64,000 nucleotides of DNA from Sarcophilus harrisii (GCF_902635505.1 NC_045432.1:7561275-7625274), one strand, 5' to 3'; shown: positions 47,441 to 59,822, counted from the stretch's first letter. Notes: generated from the letters alone by a model not told the origin. A program made the numbers and translations.

Positions 47441-48141
47441 AATAGCCAATCAACAATATGACTATGAAAATAACCTTTAAAAAGTATCGGAGCTTCAGGC
47501 AGCACAGTTGACATTTGATTCAATCTACTCTCAATAAGTCAGCCATACAGTATCATGGATCATGCCCCGTGAGCAGCCTCACAGAACTTATTCCTCTGAA
47601 ATCGCTAAGCTCACCTGCAAGATGGCCACAGGACCCCCTCAGAACACTTCCAGGGAAGGGATCCTGGGAGGTGCTGCAAGCCAATTTCAATCAGCTTTCA
47701 TTTTTAGCACAGTCTTCCTTATATCATCTTCAAATCTGCCCCTCTCAAACTTTCATCCACTGGCCTGATTGTGCCCAAGCAAATCTTCATGTGGCTGCTC
47801 TGCTTGAGCTTGAATGAATGTTCTACAGAGGTGTTTAGGACGCAACAAGCACAGTGATAGGCAACTGGGGTACAAACAAAAATCAAGTCAGCCTCTGGTC
47901 TCAAGGAGCTCTTATTCAAATAGAAAAGTACACACAGAGGTAAACATTCCATTGTTCTTTTGCAATGTCATGTTTTCAAGCTATTTAAAATATCCTGGTC
48001 ACCCTTCAGTAACTAGAGCCACTCCCACTTGTCCATGACTCTCTTAAAAGGTTGTGTTCAAAAACCAACCTTTTATTACATTTGGGATCTAATCAGACTG
48101 TGGCCTCCCTTTCTGTGTATATTCAATTTCCATGAGTGTAA
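47441..48141. other. Intron 1 stretch with a short L2 remnant
   Basis: About 47,825-47,945 resembles reverse-complement L2 3' end ('ctggtctcaaggagctctta'). The rest is unassigned. Confidence 0.45.
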
Positions 48142-49905
48142 GGGGCAGAGCCAAGATGGTGGAGAGGACACACACTTCTTTCTGAGCTCTACTGCTACCC
48201 TCAAACTAACTACAAAATTCAGCCTCTGAAATAATGCTAGACTGTCAGAACCCACGAATATTGGGAGTGCAACAAATTACCAGCAGAACATAATTCCAAA
48301 GATCTTCAGAAAAGGTCTGTTTTGATCAGGCCGTGTTGGTACAGGAAGAGGTGGCCAGGCACAGGCAGGAAGCCAGAGCACAGAGGCCAGCTCACACTGA
48401 GCAGACAGGGGCAGGGTGCAGTATCCCTGGGGAGGAGAGTTGATGGGGAGAACTCTATCACAGTGTTGGCTACTTTTCCCTGTTTGCAAACCAGTATATC
48501 AGCAGAGAAGTTATAAAACATTCAACATATATGCAGAGGGTAAAGAGTATACCCCAAAGTGCAAGAGTCTCATGGGCCACGCCCACCCAACACCGGGAGT
48601 GACTCAACGCCATCCCAGAGCAGCCGTTGCCACTTCCAGGTGTCCGTAAAGAAAGCTTGGTACCTCCTTGCCCTAAAAGCAGATCCTAATTTTTAAAAAA
48701 AAATGAGTAAAAGGCAAAGTGGGCTCTAGATAGCTTCTATAATGAAAGGAAACAGATTTCAAACCCTGAGGAGACTAAAAGCAGATTATCTCCAGATGAA
48801 GCCCCAAAGGGAGATATAATCTGATCCCCACCACATAAGGTTCTCCTAGAAGAAATTAGGAAATATCTTAAAAGAGAGCTAGAAGAAAAATGGGGAAAGG
48901 AAAAAGAAGCTCTGTAAGAGCGTATGGAAAAGGCATATAACTCACAGATTTGATAAAGTGGAAAAAAAAACCAACTCCCTGAAATGTGAAATGGAAAACA
49001 TAAAGAACTCCCAGGAAAATAAAATTTGTGGATTGGAAAAAGAAAATAACTTCTTTTAAAAAATTGTGAAATGGAAAAAAAATTTCATAAAACAAAACAA
49101 CTCATTAAAAACTCAACTGGACAAATACAAAAAGAAATAAAAAAATAAATGAAGAAAATAATTCATTAAAAATCAGAACTGAACAAATGGAAGTGAATGA
49201 CTCAATGAGACATCAAGAATCAGTCAAGCAAAACCAAAAATATGAAAAAGTAGAAAAAAATGTAAAATGCCTACTTGGGAAAACAACAGACCTGGAAAAT
49301 AGATTTAGGACAGATAATCTAAGGATTTCTGGACTCCATGAAAATAATGATGAAAAAAAGAGTCTAGATACTATTTTTCAGGAAATCATCAAAGAGAACT
49401 GCCCAGATGTCATAGAATCAGAAGGTAAAATAGCCATTGAAAGAATTCATGGAACACCTCCTGAAAGAGACCCCCAAATTAAAACTCCAAGGAATATTGT
49501 GGCTAAATTTCAGAACTGTTGGGCCAAGGAAAAAATATTACAAGCAGCCAGAAAAAAAAACAATTCAAATACAGAGGAGCCACAATAAGGATTACTCAAG
49601 ATCTAGCAGCATCCATATTAAAGGATCAAAGGACCTGGAATCTGATATTCCCAAAGGCAAAGGAACTTGGAATGCAGCCAAGAATAAACTACCCAGCTAA
49701 ACTAAGGATTTTCTTCCAGGGAAAAAGATGGGCATTCAATGAAGCAGGTGAATTCCATTTATTTCTGATGAAAAAAACCAGAGCTAAACAAAAAATTTGA
49801 CCTCCAAATATAGGACTCGAGAGAAACATAAAAAGATCCAATTTTTCTTGTGTAGCAAGATAACTATATAAATGCGTATACGTATATTGGATTTAACATA
49901 TATGA
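48142..49905 (+). mobile_element. Half-L1-like element: 5' UTR + ORF1 + 3' UTR, no ORF2
   Basis: Starts GGGGCAGAGCCAAGATGG, the usual L1 5' end. ORF1 runs from the ATG at 48,703 to a stop at 49,798-49,800: a worn coiled-coil part, then an RNA-binding domain (RTDNLRISGLHENNDEKKSL, NCWAKEKILQAARKKN) and a C-terminal domain (RITQDLAASILKDQRTWNLI). There are stops in the N-terminal half, and a frame change at an A-run near 49,555. About 35 bp after ORF1 the sequence passes directly into L1 3' UTR ('tttttcttgtgtagcaagat') at about 49,836. ORF2, about 3.8 kb, is absent. The 3' UTR stops at about 49,905 without a poly(A) tail. Confidence 0.85.
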
Positions 49906-50780
49906 GTGTAGCCTAACGTCACATGAACGCTTTGGGCTGCCAAAAATATTGTTCGCTCATACTGGATCTATTATCACATGACCCCTGGCCAAACCCAATT
50001 CTGTAAGTACTAAGGATCAAATAAGTGCAGCCTGTCCAATTTAGCGTGGTATTCTAGTTTGCTAAGATTTGTAGATCTTCCAACTATCTTTTAACATACT
50101 GGCTATTACTTCTAATTGGGTGGTGCACAAAACTCCAATCACCAAGATCCCAAAACAGAACAATGGTGACTTACTTTCCTTCCAGCAGACATTAACTAAT
50201 TAATTATCTCTTGTTCTTTAGCTAACTCGGGATAAGTCCTTGGTAGTTTAAGGGTCAATATTGAAACAAAAAGATTCAATAGTTAGAATGAAAGAAGAGA
50301 TTTTCTTCTAGCCAGAGAACAACATTCAAAAATAATAAGAGCCCTAAGGGCTCCCCGAGTTGATTCAATAGGGAGGGGAAGCTCTCTTGCCTAAATGATC
50401 CATTGTGATCCAGCAGCCAAGTATCATGGAGAGTTCCAGGAACTCCTCCTGACTGCTCTGTACACAAGCCACGATCCATGTCAGTTGGCTAAGCACCTTT
50501 ATTTCTGAGTCAACCAAATCTGGAGGTACTTCTTAAGATCACTTAATACTTGTGAATATCTCAGGAACCAGACTAAATGTAACTGGGACATAGCTAACAA
50601 ACTAAATACAAATACAATAGAACATAAATGAGGTTAATAGATGCTTTCTAAGTTGATATGTGGTTTCACAGATCCTTATGAATGGTTCAGCAGTCCTGTT
50701 TCTCATTGACACACTGCTTTGAACCATCCAGGGCACTCACTTCTTGACCATCTTAGTGGATAATCCTATCTCCAAATTAA
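49906..50780 (-). mobile_element. Possible LTR-type fossil (low confidence)
   Basis: Begins at the point where the L1 3' UTR breaks off. The reverse complement ends GACGTTAGGCTACA and contains an AATAAA, which suits an LTR-like end. Family, exact ends and partner LTR not established, and it may be another kind of sequence. Confidence 0.25.
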
Positions 50781-52139
50781 CTATAAACAGAAAGTGAAAG
50801 AAAAAAAAAAAGATTTTCCATGAGAACTACAAAAATCCTTAAAAGAAAGAAAGCAAGAGATGAAACAGTGAAATAAAAACTCCTGAGAAAAGAATTAGAA
50901 GCAGTGTTGAACTAGTGGAAATACATAAGCTATTTTTTCCTCTCCCTTGATTTTCAGTTGAAAAGCTTCTTGATTAGATTGCTAAATCTGCTTGTTATTG
51001 GCATCTGCATATGCATAACACTCAATAATGACTCTCTGAATGTGAATTCTTAACACATTCCATAAGGAAAAGCCTCCTGGCCAGTGTGACCAGATCATGG
51101 AAAGTAAAGGAGGGGAGCAAGACCTAAGAAGATTGGGAAGGTAGGAGAGGGACAAGTTATGAAGGATTCTCTGAGGGGACTGGTGGGATTACACTCTGGG
51201 AAATGCAACATGATGTGAAAACAGTAAACAATAAAATTTCATTTTTAAGTTTTGGATTACATGAGTAAAAAGATAGCAGACTAGATAATTTCTCCCATTC
51301 CCACAACCTCCGGAACTTCTCCAATTCAGGAATTACCTGCCAAAGATAAAGCAACTTCAGCTGTTTCCATGGTCTAGGACAACAAGAATCCAAAAAGGGA
51401 AAACAAAAGTAAGCCCAAAGCCCAGGAAGTGATTCTCACTAACCATGAGCTCACTTGGCAGCATGGCCATACTAGCAGACTCCAAACCTATCCTATATCC
51501 AAGATCCCCCCTTCTCATCTCCAGTGGCAAAGAGCCCCCAGATTCAGACTGTGGAACCTAATCCTGGCCCAGACAGAAAGTCAGCAGTCCACAGCCCCGC
51601 AGGAACAAAAGCCTGTCAGAGGTCACAACCCTGTAGCACCAGCAAAGCCAATGGCAGGACAGATAAACTTGCAGCACCAATGGTACAAAGCTCCCAAAAG
51701 CCAGTGCCAGCCAAAGAAGGAAGAAAGAGAGATGGAGCGGGGGAGGGAAAGAAGGAAGGAAGGAGGGAGGAGGGAAAGAGAGATGGAGGAGGGAGGGACT
51801 GTCAGAGAGATTTTTGAGGTAAATCTGGACTTCATGAGGGACACAGTGGGAGAGGGCCCTACCATGGGACAGTAACCCTTCTGATACTTGCAATAATTAA
51901 CTCTGTTCTAGGAGTGAGGTACAATGAAAAGGGGTTAAGCCCTACAACACAGTGGCAGAAAGATCTAAGGAGGAGGGCCCAAAATGGATACCATGGAAGC
52001 TTTGATTGCACAAAGAATACAGAGAGAAGAGAAAAGACGACCTGGTAAGAGGGGACATGGATTAGAGAATGAGGATCTAAATGAGAGAAAGAGAAGATGC
52101 TTCATGAAGAGGATGGAAGAAACACTTTTTGGAAAGAAA
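50781..52139. other. Intron 1 stretch, mixed and mostly unassigned
   Basis: An L2 antisense scrap at about 51,095-51,190 ('gttatgaaggattctctgag'). A purine-rich tract (GGAA/GAGG) at about 51,715-51,800. 51,240-52,139 may be worn L1 5' sequence, not certain. Confidence 0.4.
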
Positions 52140-52333
52140 ACTATTAAACCAATGTAAAAATTTTAAACAAAATCCTATGAAACAGATTACAACAATATAT
52201 ATGAGAAATCATTCATTATGACCAAGCAGTATTTATACTAGGGATGCAAGAATCGTTCAGCATTAGGGGATCAACATAATTAATGGTATTAAAAACCAAT
52301 ACATCCCAAACACATGATTAACTGAACAGATGC

Positions 52334-52364
<31 letters not shown>

Positions 52365-53570
52365 TAGAGTACAGCTCCTTTATGCCAAAAACCCTACAAA
52401 GGATAGGTGATTTTTATAGAGGCCCTTTTGTGCCTATCAATACTACAGTAGAACCTTTTCCAAAAGAGGTGAGGGAAACGATGATGTTGACTCTGTCACT
52501 ATTATTTCATACCGTTCTGGAAATGTTAGCAATAGCAATGAGACAAGAAAATAAAAGAAAGGAACACAGATGAATAGGAGATAAAACTATCCCTGATTGC
52601 TGATGTGATGGTATATTTGGACAATTAGGGAATCAGAGTTGCGGACTACATAATAAAACCCCTCAAAAATCAACTTCATTTCTTTAAAATAATAAAACAA
52701 AACACCAGAAGCAATAATAAAAAAGGAAATCCCATTCCAAAACTATAAAATGAACGAAATAATCTGGGTAATCTACCTACCAGAGCACTCAAAAGACATG
52801 TAGAGATTAAATTGCAAAGTGCGCATTAAAGAAAGACTATCTCACACCTATCAAAATGGTTAAGATGACAAAAAAGGAAAATGACAAATGCTAGAAAGGA
52901 TATGGGAAAATAAGCACATGAATGCACTGCTAGTGGAGCTGTGAACTAGTCTGACCATCATGAAAAGAAAGCAAGTTTGAACTATGCCTCTAAAACTATC
53001 AAATTGCATAACCTTTGCCCCAGAAACACCACTTTAGGTACATGACCCAAAAAGATCAAAAAAGGTATATATTTATATATTTATAGCAGCTCTTTTTGTG
53101 GTGGCGAAGAACTAGAAATTAAAGGTATGTCCATCAACTGGGGAATGGCTGAACAAGGTATGGTATAAAAGTTGATGGAATACTATTGTGCTGTAAGAAA
53201 CAATGAAAGGGATTAATTTCAGAAAGACCTAGAAAGGCTTATATAAACTAATGCAAAATGAAGTGAGCAGAACCAGGTAAACAGTAATAAAAAATAAAAG
53301 ATAATCAATACAACAATCCATCACAATTCCAAAGGACTCATGATGAAATGTGCTGCCCACCTCCAGAGAGAGAACTGATGGGCTCAAAAGAGCAGACAGA
53401 AACATATTTTTTTCTGTTCTTATTTCCTTAAGACATGGCTAATTCAGACATCTGAGTTGTATAACTTCATATTTGTAATGGGTTTTGTATTTCTTGCCTT
53501 CTCAATGGGCTAGGGAAGGTAGATAGACTCTGGGATGGAAAATACAACAAAATTTAATTTAAAAAAGAAT
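52140..53570 (+). mobile_element. L1 ORF2 C-terminal half and 3' UTR, degraded
   Basis: RT-region sequence ('cattatgaccaagcagtatt', 'ggatcaacataattaatgg'), a 27-base A-run at 52,334-52,360, then the ORF2 C-terminus and 3' UTR ('gtccatcaactggggaatgg', 'gtcatcc'-less end at about 53,570). Another L1 ORF2 scrap follows at about 53,590-53,705. Confidence 0.8.
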
Positions 53571-53799
53571 TAAATTACTTAAATAGCTAGAGAAATATTA
53601 AGTACTTATAACTAGGGCATGCCAATATAATAACATGACAATATTATCAAAATTAACTTACTCTTTTAATGTTAGATCAATCAAATTAACAAAGATCTAG
53701 CCTATCAAAGGAAATGATGAAAAGGAGGGACAAATAGATTAAAAGGCAGCAGACATTAAAAAAGATCTGGTAATGGTTAAATAGAGAGATAGATAATGG

Positions 53800-55200
53800 A
53801 ACACACTAGCAACCAATTATTAATTGCCTACTATGTGTCAGGCCCTGAGCTAAGAGCTGGAGTTACAAAAAGAGACAAAAGACCCTGCCCTAAAGGAAAT
53901 TACAGTCTAATGGGGGAGACAACATGCAAACAAATATACACAAAGCAATTTATATATAGCAACATGGGGAAATAATTAACGTAAAGAAGACAGCTTGGGG
54001 AAGGCTTCCTATAGAAGATATCAATTGGGAAGCTAAGGAGGTCAGAAGTTGGAGCAAAAGAGAGAGAGAAAGCATTCCAGCCATGGGGAAAGCCAGACAG
54101 AATGTTCAGATCCTAGAGATGGAGCATTTTGTTTGTGAAACAGCCAGGAGACCAGTGTCACTGGATTGTGAGCTGTAAGAAGCTTGGAGAGGGCGGAGGT
54201 GGTCGAAGTTATAAAAGGCTTTGAAAGCCAAACAGAACATTTCGTATTTACTCCTGAAAGTGATAGAGAATCACTGAAGTTTACTGAGTAGAGTGCTAGC
54301 ATGATCACTTTAGTGGTTGACTGGAGTGGGGAAGAGACCTGAAGCAGGCAGACAGCTCCTTCCCAGCAGGCTATTCTAGCAGTCCAAGTGAGAAGATGAG
54401 GGTCCAAGTTGAAGAGAGTCAAAGGAGAGAAGGGGGGCTATTCGAGAGATGCTGCAGAGCTGAAATCAACAGGCCTTAGTAGCAGCTTGGATATAGGAAG
54501 AGAGACAGAGTGAGCAGTCCAGGATGACTCTCAGGAGAATCAGAAACAACAGTGTTTGTAAAACTGGATAACAAAAACTAACCCAGGAAAAACTACTTAT
54601 TTAATAAAAAAGTGCTGGGAAACCTAAAAAGTATTCTGGCAGAAGAGGGCCCGGGACAGAACATAAAGGACATCTGTGGCTAGACGGCACACAGGTCTGG
54701 AAGGGGATCCAACAAAGGGAGACTGGGAGGGAGCAGTCAGAGAGGGAAGAGGAGGACCAGAAGAAAGGGACGTCTCAGAAATCTAGAGAGAAGGGGGCTC
54801 GAGAAGGAAAGAGTGATTACAATGTTCCAAAGCCACAGGGGGTTGAAGAATGAGGACTGAAAAAAAGGCCGTTGGATTTAGCAACTAAAATCACCAGTAA
54901 CTGGAGAAAAGTTTGGGTGGGATGATGAGGTCAAAAGCCAAATTGTAAGGAGGTTAGAAGAGAGGAAGTGGAGACACCTATTGTAAATTGCCTTTTCTAG
55001 GAGTTAAGCCACAAAGAACAGGTTTAGGACAATAGTTAGCAGGGTGAAAAGATGAAGGGAAGATTTTTTGAGGATGGGGGAGACATGGGCATGTTTGTAG
55101 GCAGGAAGGAAGGAGCCAGTAGACAGAGAATAAAAAGAAGGGAAAGGGTGGGGATGACCAATGGGACAACCTGTTGGAGGAAACGATATGAAATGGAGAC
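53800..55200 (-). mobile_element. Long L2 LINE, antisense, about 1.4 kb
   Basis: From the reverse-complement terminus ('taattgcctactatgtgtca') in family order to about 55,200. Part of it (54,344-54,643) is also one arm of an inverted duplication. Within that arm, about 90 bp (54,545-54,643) do not look like L2. Confidence 0.88.
54344..54643. repeat. Inverted duplication, left arm
   Basis: Matches the reverse complement of 59,541-59,822. By eye there are about 16-17 substitutions over about 278 aligned bases (about 94%), one gap of about 20 bases (54,525-54,545, only in this arm) and two 2-base gaps. The match includes about 90 bp that are not L2, so it is a copied segment rather than two independent L2 insertions. 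Confidence 0.88.
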
Positions 55201-55204
55201 CCTT

Positions 55205-55611
55205 GTATCAAATTGCTCTGGCTCTCCCTCTCTCCTTACTCCATTCTTTATTCAACTATCAAATTGAACTTCTTCAAAATACCAGATATACACATGTCAT
55301 CTCCCACTTCATTCAATTGCAGTGATTCCCTGTCACCTCCAGGATCAAATAAAAAGTTCTCAGCTATTCAAAGCTCTTCATGATCTGAGCTCCTTTTACC
55401 TCTCCATTGTTATTACCTGTACCCAGTGACCCTGGCTTCCTTGCTTTTCCTTAATCTCCATGTATTTTTATTGCCAATACTCCATACCTGGAATTCTTTC
55501 TCTCCTCATTTTCACCCCGGGGCTTCCCTAGCTAAAATCCCACCTTTCATGAGAAAAGCTTTTCCAGATCCTTCTGCCACTATTTAATGTTTATATATAT
55601 ATATATATATT
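55205..55611 (+). mobile_element. L2 fragment (sense) followed by a TA microsatellite
   Basis: 'tcaattgcagtgattccctg', 'attcaaagctcttcatgatc' and 'ctagctaaaatcccaccttt'. A (TA)n run lies at about 55,591-55,611. Bases 55,612-56,043 are unassigned. Confidence 0.8.
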
Positions 55612-56059
55612 ACAAGTCCATGAGAAATGCATTGCAACTGGATTTATTACAAGAGAAAGACACATTTATGCGGGAACTCCTCATACCAAGGAGTCCAGTG
55701 GTACAGGGAAAATCTTGGGTATTTAAGTTACAGGGAAAAGGGGAAGTTTTAAGGGAGGGGGAAAGAACCCTCCCCTCTTGAAGGGAAGGAGAAAGGCCAT
55801 AGCAAAAGCAGCATTCTATTCCCTTGGGATCTGATAGAGCATGAAGATAGAAGGGTCCCAGCTGCACAAAGAGTTTCTCAGTCTGATGCAGACTGATGCC
55901 TGTCTTGACTCTCAAGGACACACAGGGAGTCCAGCTTGGGGTGCAAATAACAAATTATATCTGCTTAGGGGAGCTTCATCCTTGACACAGTCAGGGCCTC
56001 CTGCATACTTTGGGCCCAGTATGTCTAGAAAATATGGCAACTCAAGAAGACAAGTTCAG

Positions 56060-56870
56060 CAATTTGGAACTATGCTCAAAAAGTTATCAAACTGTGCACT
56101 TTTGATTCAGCAGTGTTACTACTGGGCTTATATCCCAAAGAAATTTTAAAGAAGGGAAAAGGGACCTGTATGTGCAAGAATGTTTGTGGCAGCCCTCTTT
56201 GTAGTGGCTAGAAACTGGAAACTGAGTGGATGCCCATCAATTGGAGAATGGCTGAATAAATTGTGGTATATAAATGTTATGGAATATTATTGTTCTGTAA
56301 GAAATGACCAGCAGGAGGATTTCAGAAAGGCCTGGAGAGACTTACATGAACTGATGCTGAGTGATATGAGCAGGATCAGGAGATCATTATCTACTTCAAC
56401 AACAATACTATATGATGATCAATTCTGACGGACGTGGCCATCTCCAGCAATGAGATGAACTAAATCAGTTCCAATGGAGCAGGAATGAATTGAACCAGCT
56501 ACACCACGGAAAGAACTCTGGGAGATGACTATGAACCACTACATAGAATTCCTAATCCCTCTATTTTTGTGCCTGCATTTTTGATTCCTTCACAGGTTAA
56601 TTGGACACTATTTCAGAGTCCGATTCTTTTTGTACAGCAAAATAACTATTTGGACATGTATACTTATTTTATATTTAATTTGTACTTTAACATATTTAAC
56701 ATGTATTGGTCATCCTGCCATCTGGGGGAGGGGGTGGGGGAAGGAGGGGAAAAATTGGAACAAAAGGTTTGGCGATTGTCAATGCTGAAAAATTACCCAT
56801 GCATATAACTTGTAAATAAAAAGCTATAATTTAAAAAAAAAAAAAAAAAGAAGAAGAAGAAGAAGAAGAT
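56060..56870 (+). mobile_element. 5'-truncated L1 with target duplication and (GAA)n tail
   Basis: ORF2 end with an open frame (GCPSIGEWLNKLWYINVMEY), then 3' UTR, A-tail and (GAA)n at about 56,850-56,868. Flanked by GACAAGTTCAG at 56,049-56,059 and 56,871-56,881. Its first base matches the first base of the L1 at 34,802 (both CAATTTG). Confidence 0.93.
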
Positions 56871-56929
56871 GACAAGTTCAGGAGGCTCCTTAACATTCTT
56901 AATGCTAATAGTACCACCCCTCAGTTGAT

Positions 56930-57355
56930 TTTCTCCCATTTACACTGGCTGTAGCTTGTTTGTATATTTTTCTCCTCTATTAGGTTCAGAGCTCCTTAGG
57001 AGAAAAATTGTTTGGGGCCATCCCCAGTGCTTAGCACAGTATCTAGCATAGAGTAAACACATAAATGTGGGTTAATTGATATATGAGGAGCTCTCCCTCT
57101 TCGTCTCAGTCTCCTCAGTTCTGTAAATCTCAACTACAGGCCCTCCATCTTCAAGAAATTTTTCTCGGTGCTCTTTCAGTCTTAGTGCCTTCTGAGATTA
57201 TCCTGTTTATTCTGTACATATCTTGTTTGCATGGGGTTGTTAGCATGTTGTCTCCCTCTTGAGACCGAGTTCCTTGACAGCTGGGACTTTCCCCCCTTTC
57301 TTTGCATCCCCAGCACTTAATACAGTACTTGGCCTATAGTAATGGTAGTTGATTG
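56930..57355 (+). mobile_element. Two L2-type 3' ends in tandem
   Basis: First terminus at about 56,930-57,085 ('gtgcttagcacagtatctag'), second at about 57,130-57,355 ('cagcacttaatacagtactt'). Both sense. TA and CA runs follow at about 57,470-57,490 and 57,538-57,560. Confidence 0.75.
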
Positions 57356-58597
57356 ATCACCATCTAATAATATCAAGGATTTCCCATGTTTGTAATGCCC
57401 CTTTCTCTGAGATTTAGTCCAATTTCTAAAAAAAAAAATACATGCGGGAAAAATGTTGTTAGGATAGATACCTATATATATATATATATTTTAAATGCAT
57501 ATTTAAAAGTAGCAGCTGGAAAGTATATGTGTGTATCTACACACACACACACACACACAGACATCTTTTTAAATACAAATGTTTTAAAAATAAGTTTTTA
57601 TTGATATTTTCTGGGTTTTTTTTTTTACATCCCCCTAAGTATCCCAAGAATCCCTCTCTTTCTTCCTCCTTCTCCAAGAGTCATCCCATGTGACAAATAG
57701 TATTTATTAGAGAGGAGGGGGAAAAATCAGTGTGACCAATAAATTAACAAAAGTCCAAAAGCCTGGTCCATGTAAAACATCTGTGGACTTCTCTCTTCCA
57801 CCAAGGAGCAGGTTAGAGGTATCTTCTCTTATCTCATATCTTGTCATATTTATATGTTATATTTACTTTTTTACTTTATATGTTATATTTACTTTTGATT
57901 TTTTGATGTATCATTATTCTTTCCATTATAATCTTGTAGTCATTGTGTACTTTAATGTTTTTGGTTCAACTGACTTCACTCTGCATCAGTTTGTAGAGTG
58001 CTTCCCTATTACACATCATTTCTTTTCTTTTCCCTTTAATAGTATTTTATTTTTCTAAATACATATATAGTTTTCAGCATTCACTTTTAGAAGATTTTAT
58101 GTTCCAAATTTTTTCTCCCTCCTTCCCTTTCCTTCCCTTCTCCTCCCCAAGACACCAAGCAATCTGATATAGGTTCATCATTTCTTGAAACACAGAAATA
58201 TTCCATTATATTCATGTACCACAATGTGGTTGGCCATTCCTGAATTGATAAGCATCTATTTTGTTTCCATTTCTTTGCCATCTTTTTACAAAAGGTGCTG
58301 CTGTAAGTATTTTGGAATATATGAGGATTTCTTATCAATGGCTTCCTTGGAATATAAGCCCAATGATGGAGTCTCTTATTCAAAGGATTTGAACACTTTA
58401 TCAACATTTGTGTAATTCCAGTTTCTTTCCAAAATGATTGTACCACTTCACAGCTCCACCAACAATGTATTAGTGTACCTATATTTCTACAACCCCTTCA
58501 ACATTGACCACTGCCATTTTTTGACATTTCTGCATAGAGTGAGGTGAAATCTCAAGAATTGTTGGATTTCCATTTCTCTTTATTAACTAGCCACCAG

Positions 58598-58830
58598 GTG
58601 ATGACAGACTACTGGGTGCCTAGTCAGGAAGACCCAATTTCAAATGCAGTCTCAGACAATGACTATCTGTGTGACCTTGGACAAATCACTTAGTTTCTGT
58701 TTGCCCGAGTTTCTTTATCTGTAAAATGGAGGCGAAAAACAATTTCTGGGGCTCTTGTGAAGATCCAATGAGATAATTGTAAAGTATTTAGCATAGTACC
58801 TGGCACATAGTATAAATGATTTCTTTTTCT
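58598..58830 (+). mobile_element. MIR/CORE-SINE
   Basis: 'gcctagtcaggaagacccaa', 'tgtgaccttggacaaatcac', 'tttctttatctgtaaaatgg' and 'agcatagtacctggcacata'. Confidence 0.88.
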
Positions 58831-58939
58831 TTTTTTTATTATTAGTGATCTAGAGCACTCTTTTATGTAGTTTATGGATACTTTTCAGTCCTTTTGAGAA
58901 GTGTTTGGTCATATCCTTTGACCATTTATTTATCTGATG

Positions 58940-59245
58940 GTTGTTAGTCTTACATAAGTTTGTTTCAATCATGTTCAACTCTGACCCCATTTGGAGTTTT
59001 CTTGGCAGAGACCCTGAAGTCTTTTGCCATGTCTTCTTCAGTTCATTTTATGATGAGCAACTGAGGCAAACAGGGTGAAGTGACTTGCCCGGGGTCTCCC
59101 AGCCAGAAAGAATTTGAGGCTGGATTTGAACTCAGGAAGATGAATCTTCCTGACTCCAAACCTGGGGCTCTTTCTATGCACCACCTACATGCCTCTACAC
59201 ACACACACACACATACACACGTACATGTGTATATGCATATATACA
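58940..59245 (-). mobile_element. CORE-type SINE (long form) with CA/TA microsatellite
   Basis: 'tttggagttttcttggcaga', 'gaggcaaacagggtgaagtg' and 'gatgaatcttcctgactcca' to about 59,195, then (CA)n and ACGTACATGTGTATAT-type repeats to 59,245. Confidence 0.85.
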
Positions 59246-59540
59246 CATAGAGAAAGAGAGAATTTATATCCCTTATCAGAGAAGTTTGATATAAAATTTT
59301 CCATTCAACTACTTCCCTTATCCTAAAAACCTTAATGTTGTCTACAGAACTTTTCAGTATTAAGTAATCAAAGTTATCTATTTTATCTTTTAAAATTGCT
59401 TCAACTCTTTTTTTGTTATGATTATATCTCCTCCAAATAGGTGCAAGAGGTGGAAGATGTTTCTCCCCTAATTATTCTATAGAATGATCATTAATATTAA
59501 GGTTATAGTTCACTGGTGAAGGTGTTAGTTAAAGCCTGAT

Positions 59541-59822
59541 TTCTGCCAGAATACTTTCTAGGTTTCCCAGCACTTTTTTTCATTAAATAAGTAGTTGTTC
59601 CTGGGTTAATTTTTGTTATCCAGTTTTACAAGAGAGTCATCCTGAACTGCTCACTTTCTCTCTCTTCCTATATCCAAGCTGCTACCAAGGCCTGCTGATT
59701 TCAGTTCTGTAGCATCTCTCTCGAATAGGCCCCCTTCTCTCCCTTGACTCTCTTCAACTTGGACCCTCATCTTCTCACTTGGACTGCTAGAACAGTCTGC
59801 TGGGAAGGAGATGTCTGCCTGC
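59541..59822. repeat. Inverted duplication, right arm
   Basis: Reverse complement of 54,344-54,643, about 94% identical by eye. The match stops sharply at both ends: beyond TTCTGCC on the left and beyond TGTCTGCCTGC on the right the flanks differ. The arms are about 4.9 kb apart. Confidence 0.88.

Larger units (their letters stand above)
57580..59490 (-). mobile_element. L1 3' region (antisense), split by two SINEs
   Basis: Antisense L1 pieces at about 58,030-58,597 ('ttccattatattcatgtacc', 'acagctccaccaacaatgta'), 58,831-58,940 ('catatcctttgaccatttat') and 59,246-59,490 read in one order. They are interrupted by a MIR and a long SINE. The part before 58,030 is less sure. Confidence 0.75.

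Noticed and set aside
49187-49800. Open frames of 134 and 94 codons as host genes
   Set aside because: They are the RNA-binding and C-terminal parts of L1 ORF1.
51429-51875. Open frame of 148 codons with a Glu/Arg-rich end
   Set aside because: It runs through a purine-rich low-complexity tract between L1-like sequences. No family match or gene context.
56180-56428. Open frame of 83 codons as a host gene
   Set aside because: It is the C-terminal end of L1 ORF2 in a 5'-truncated copy.
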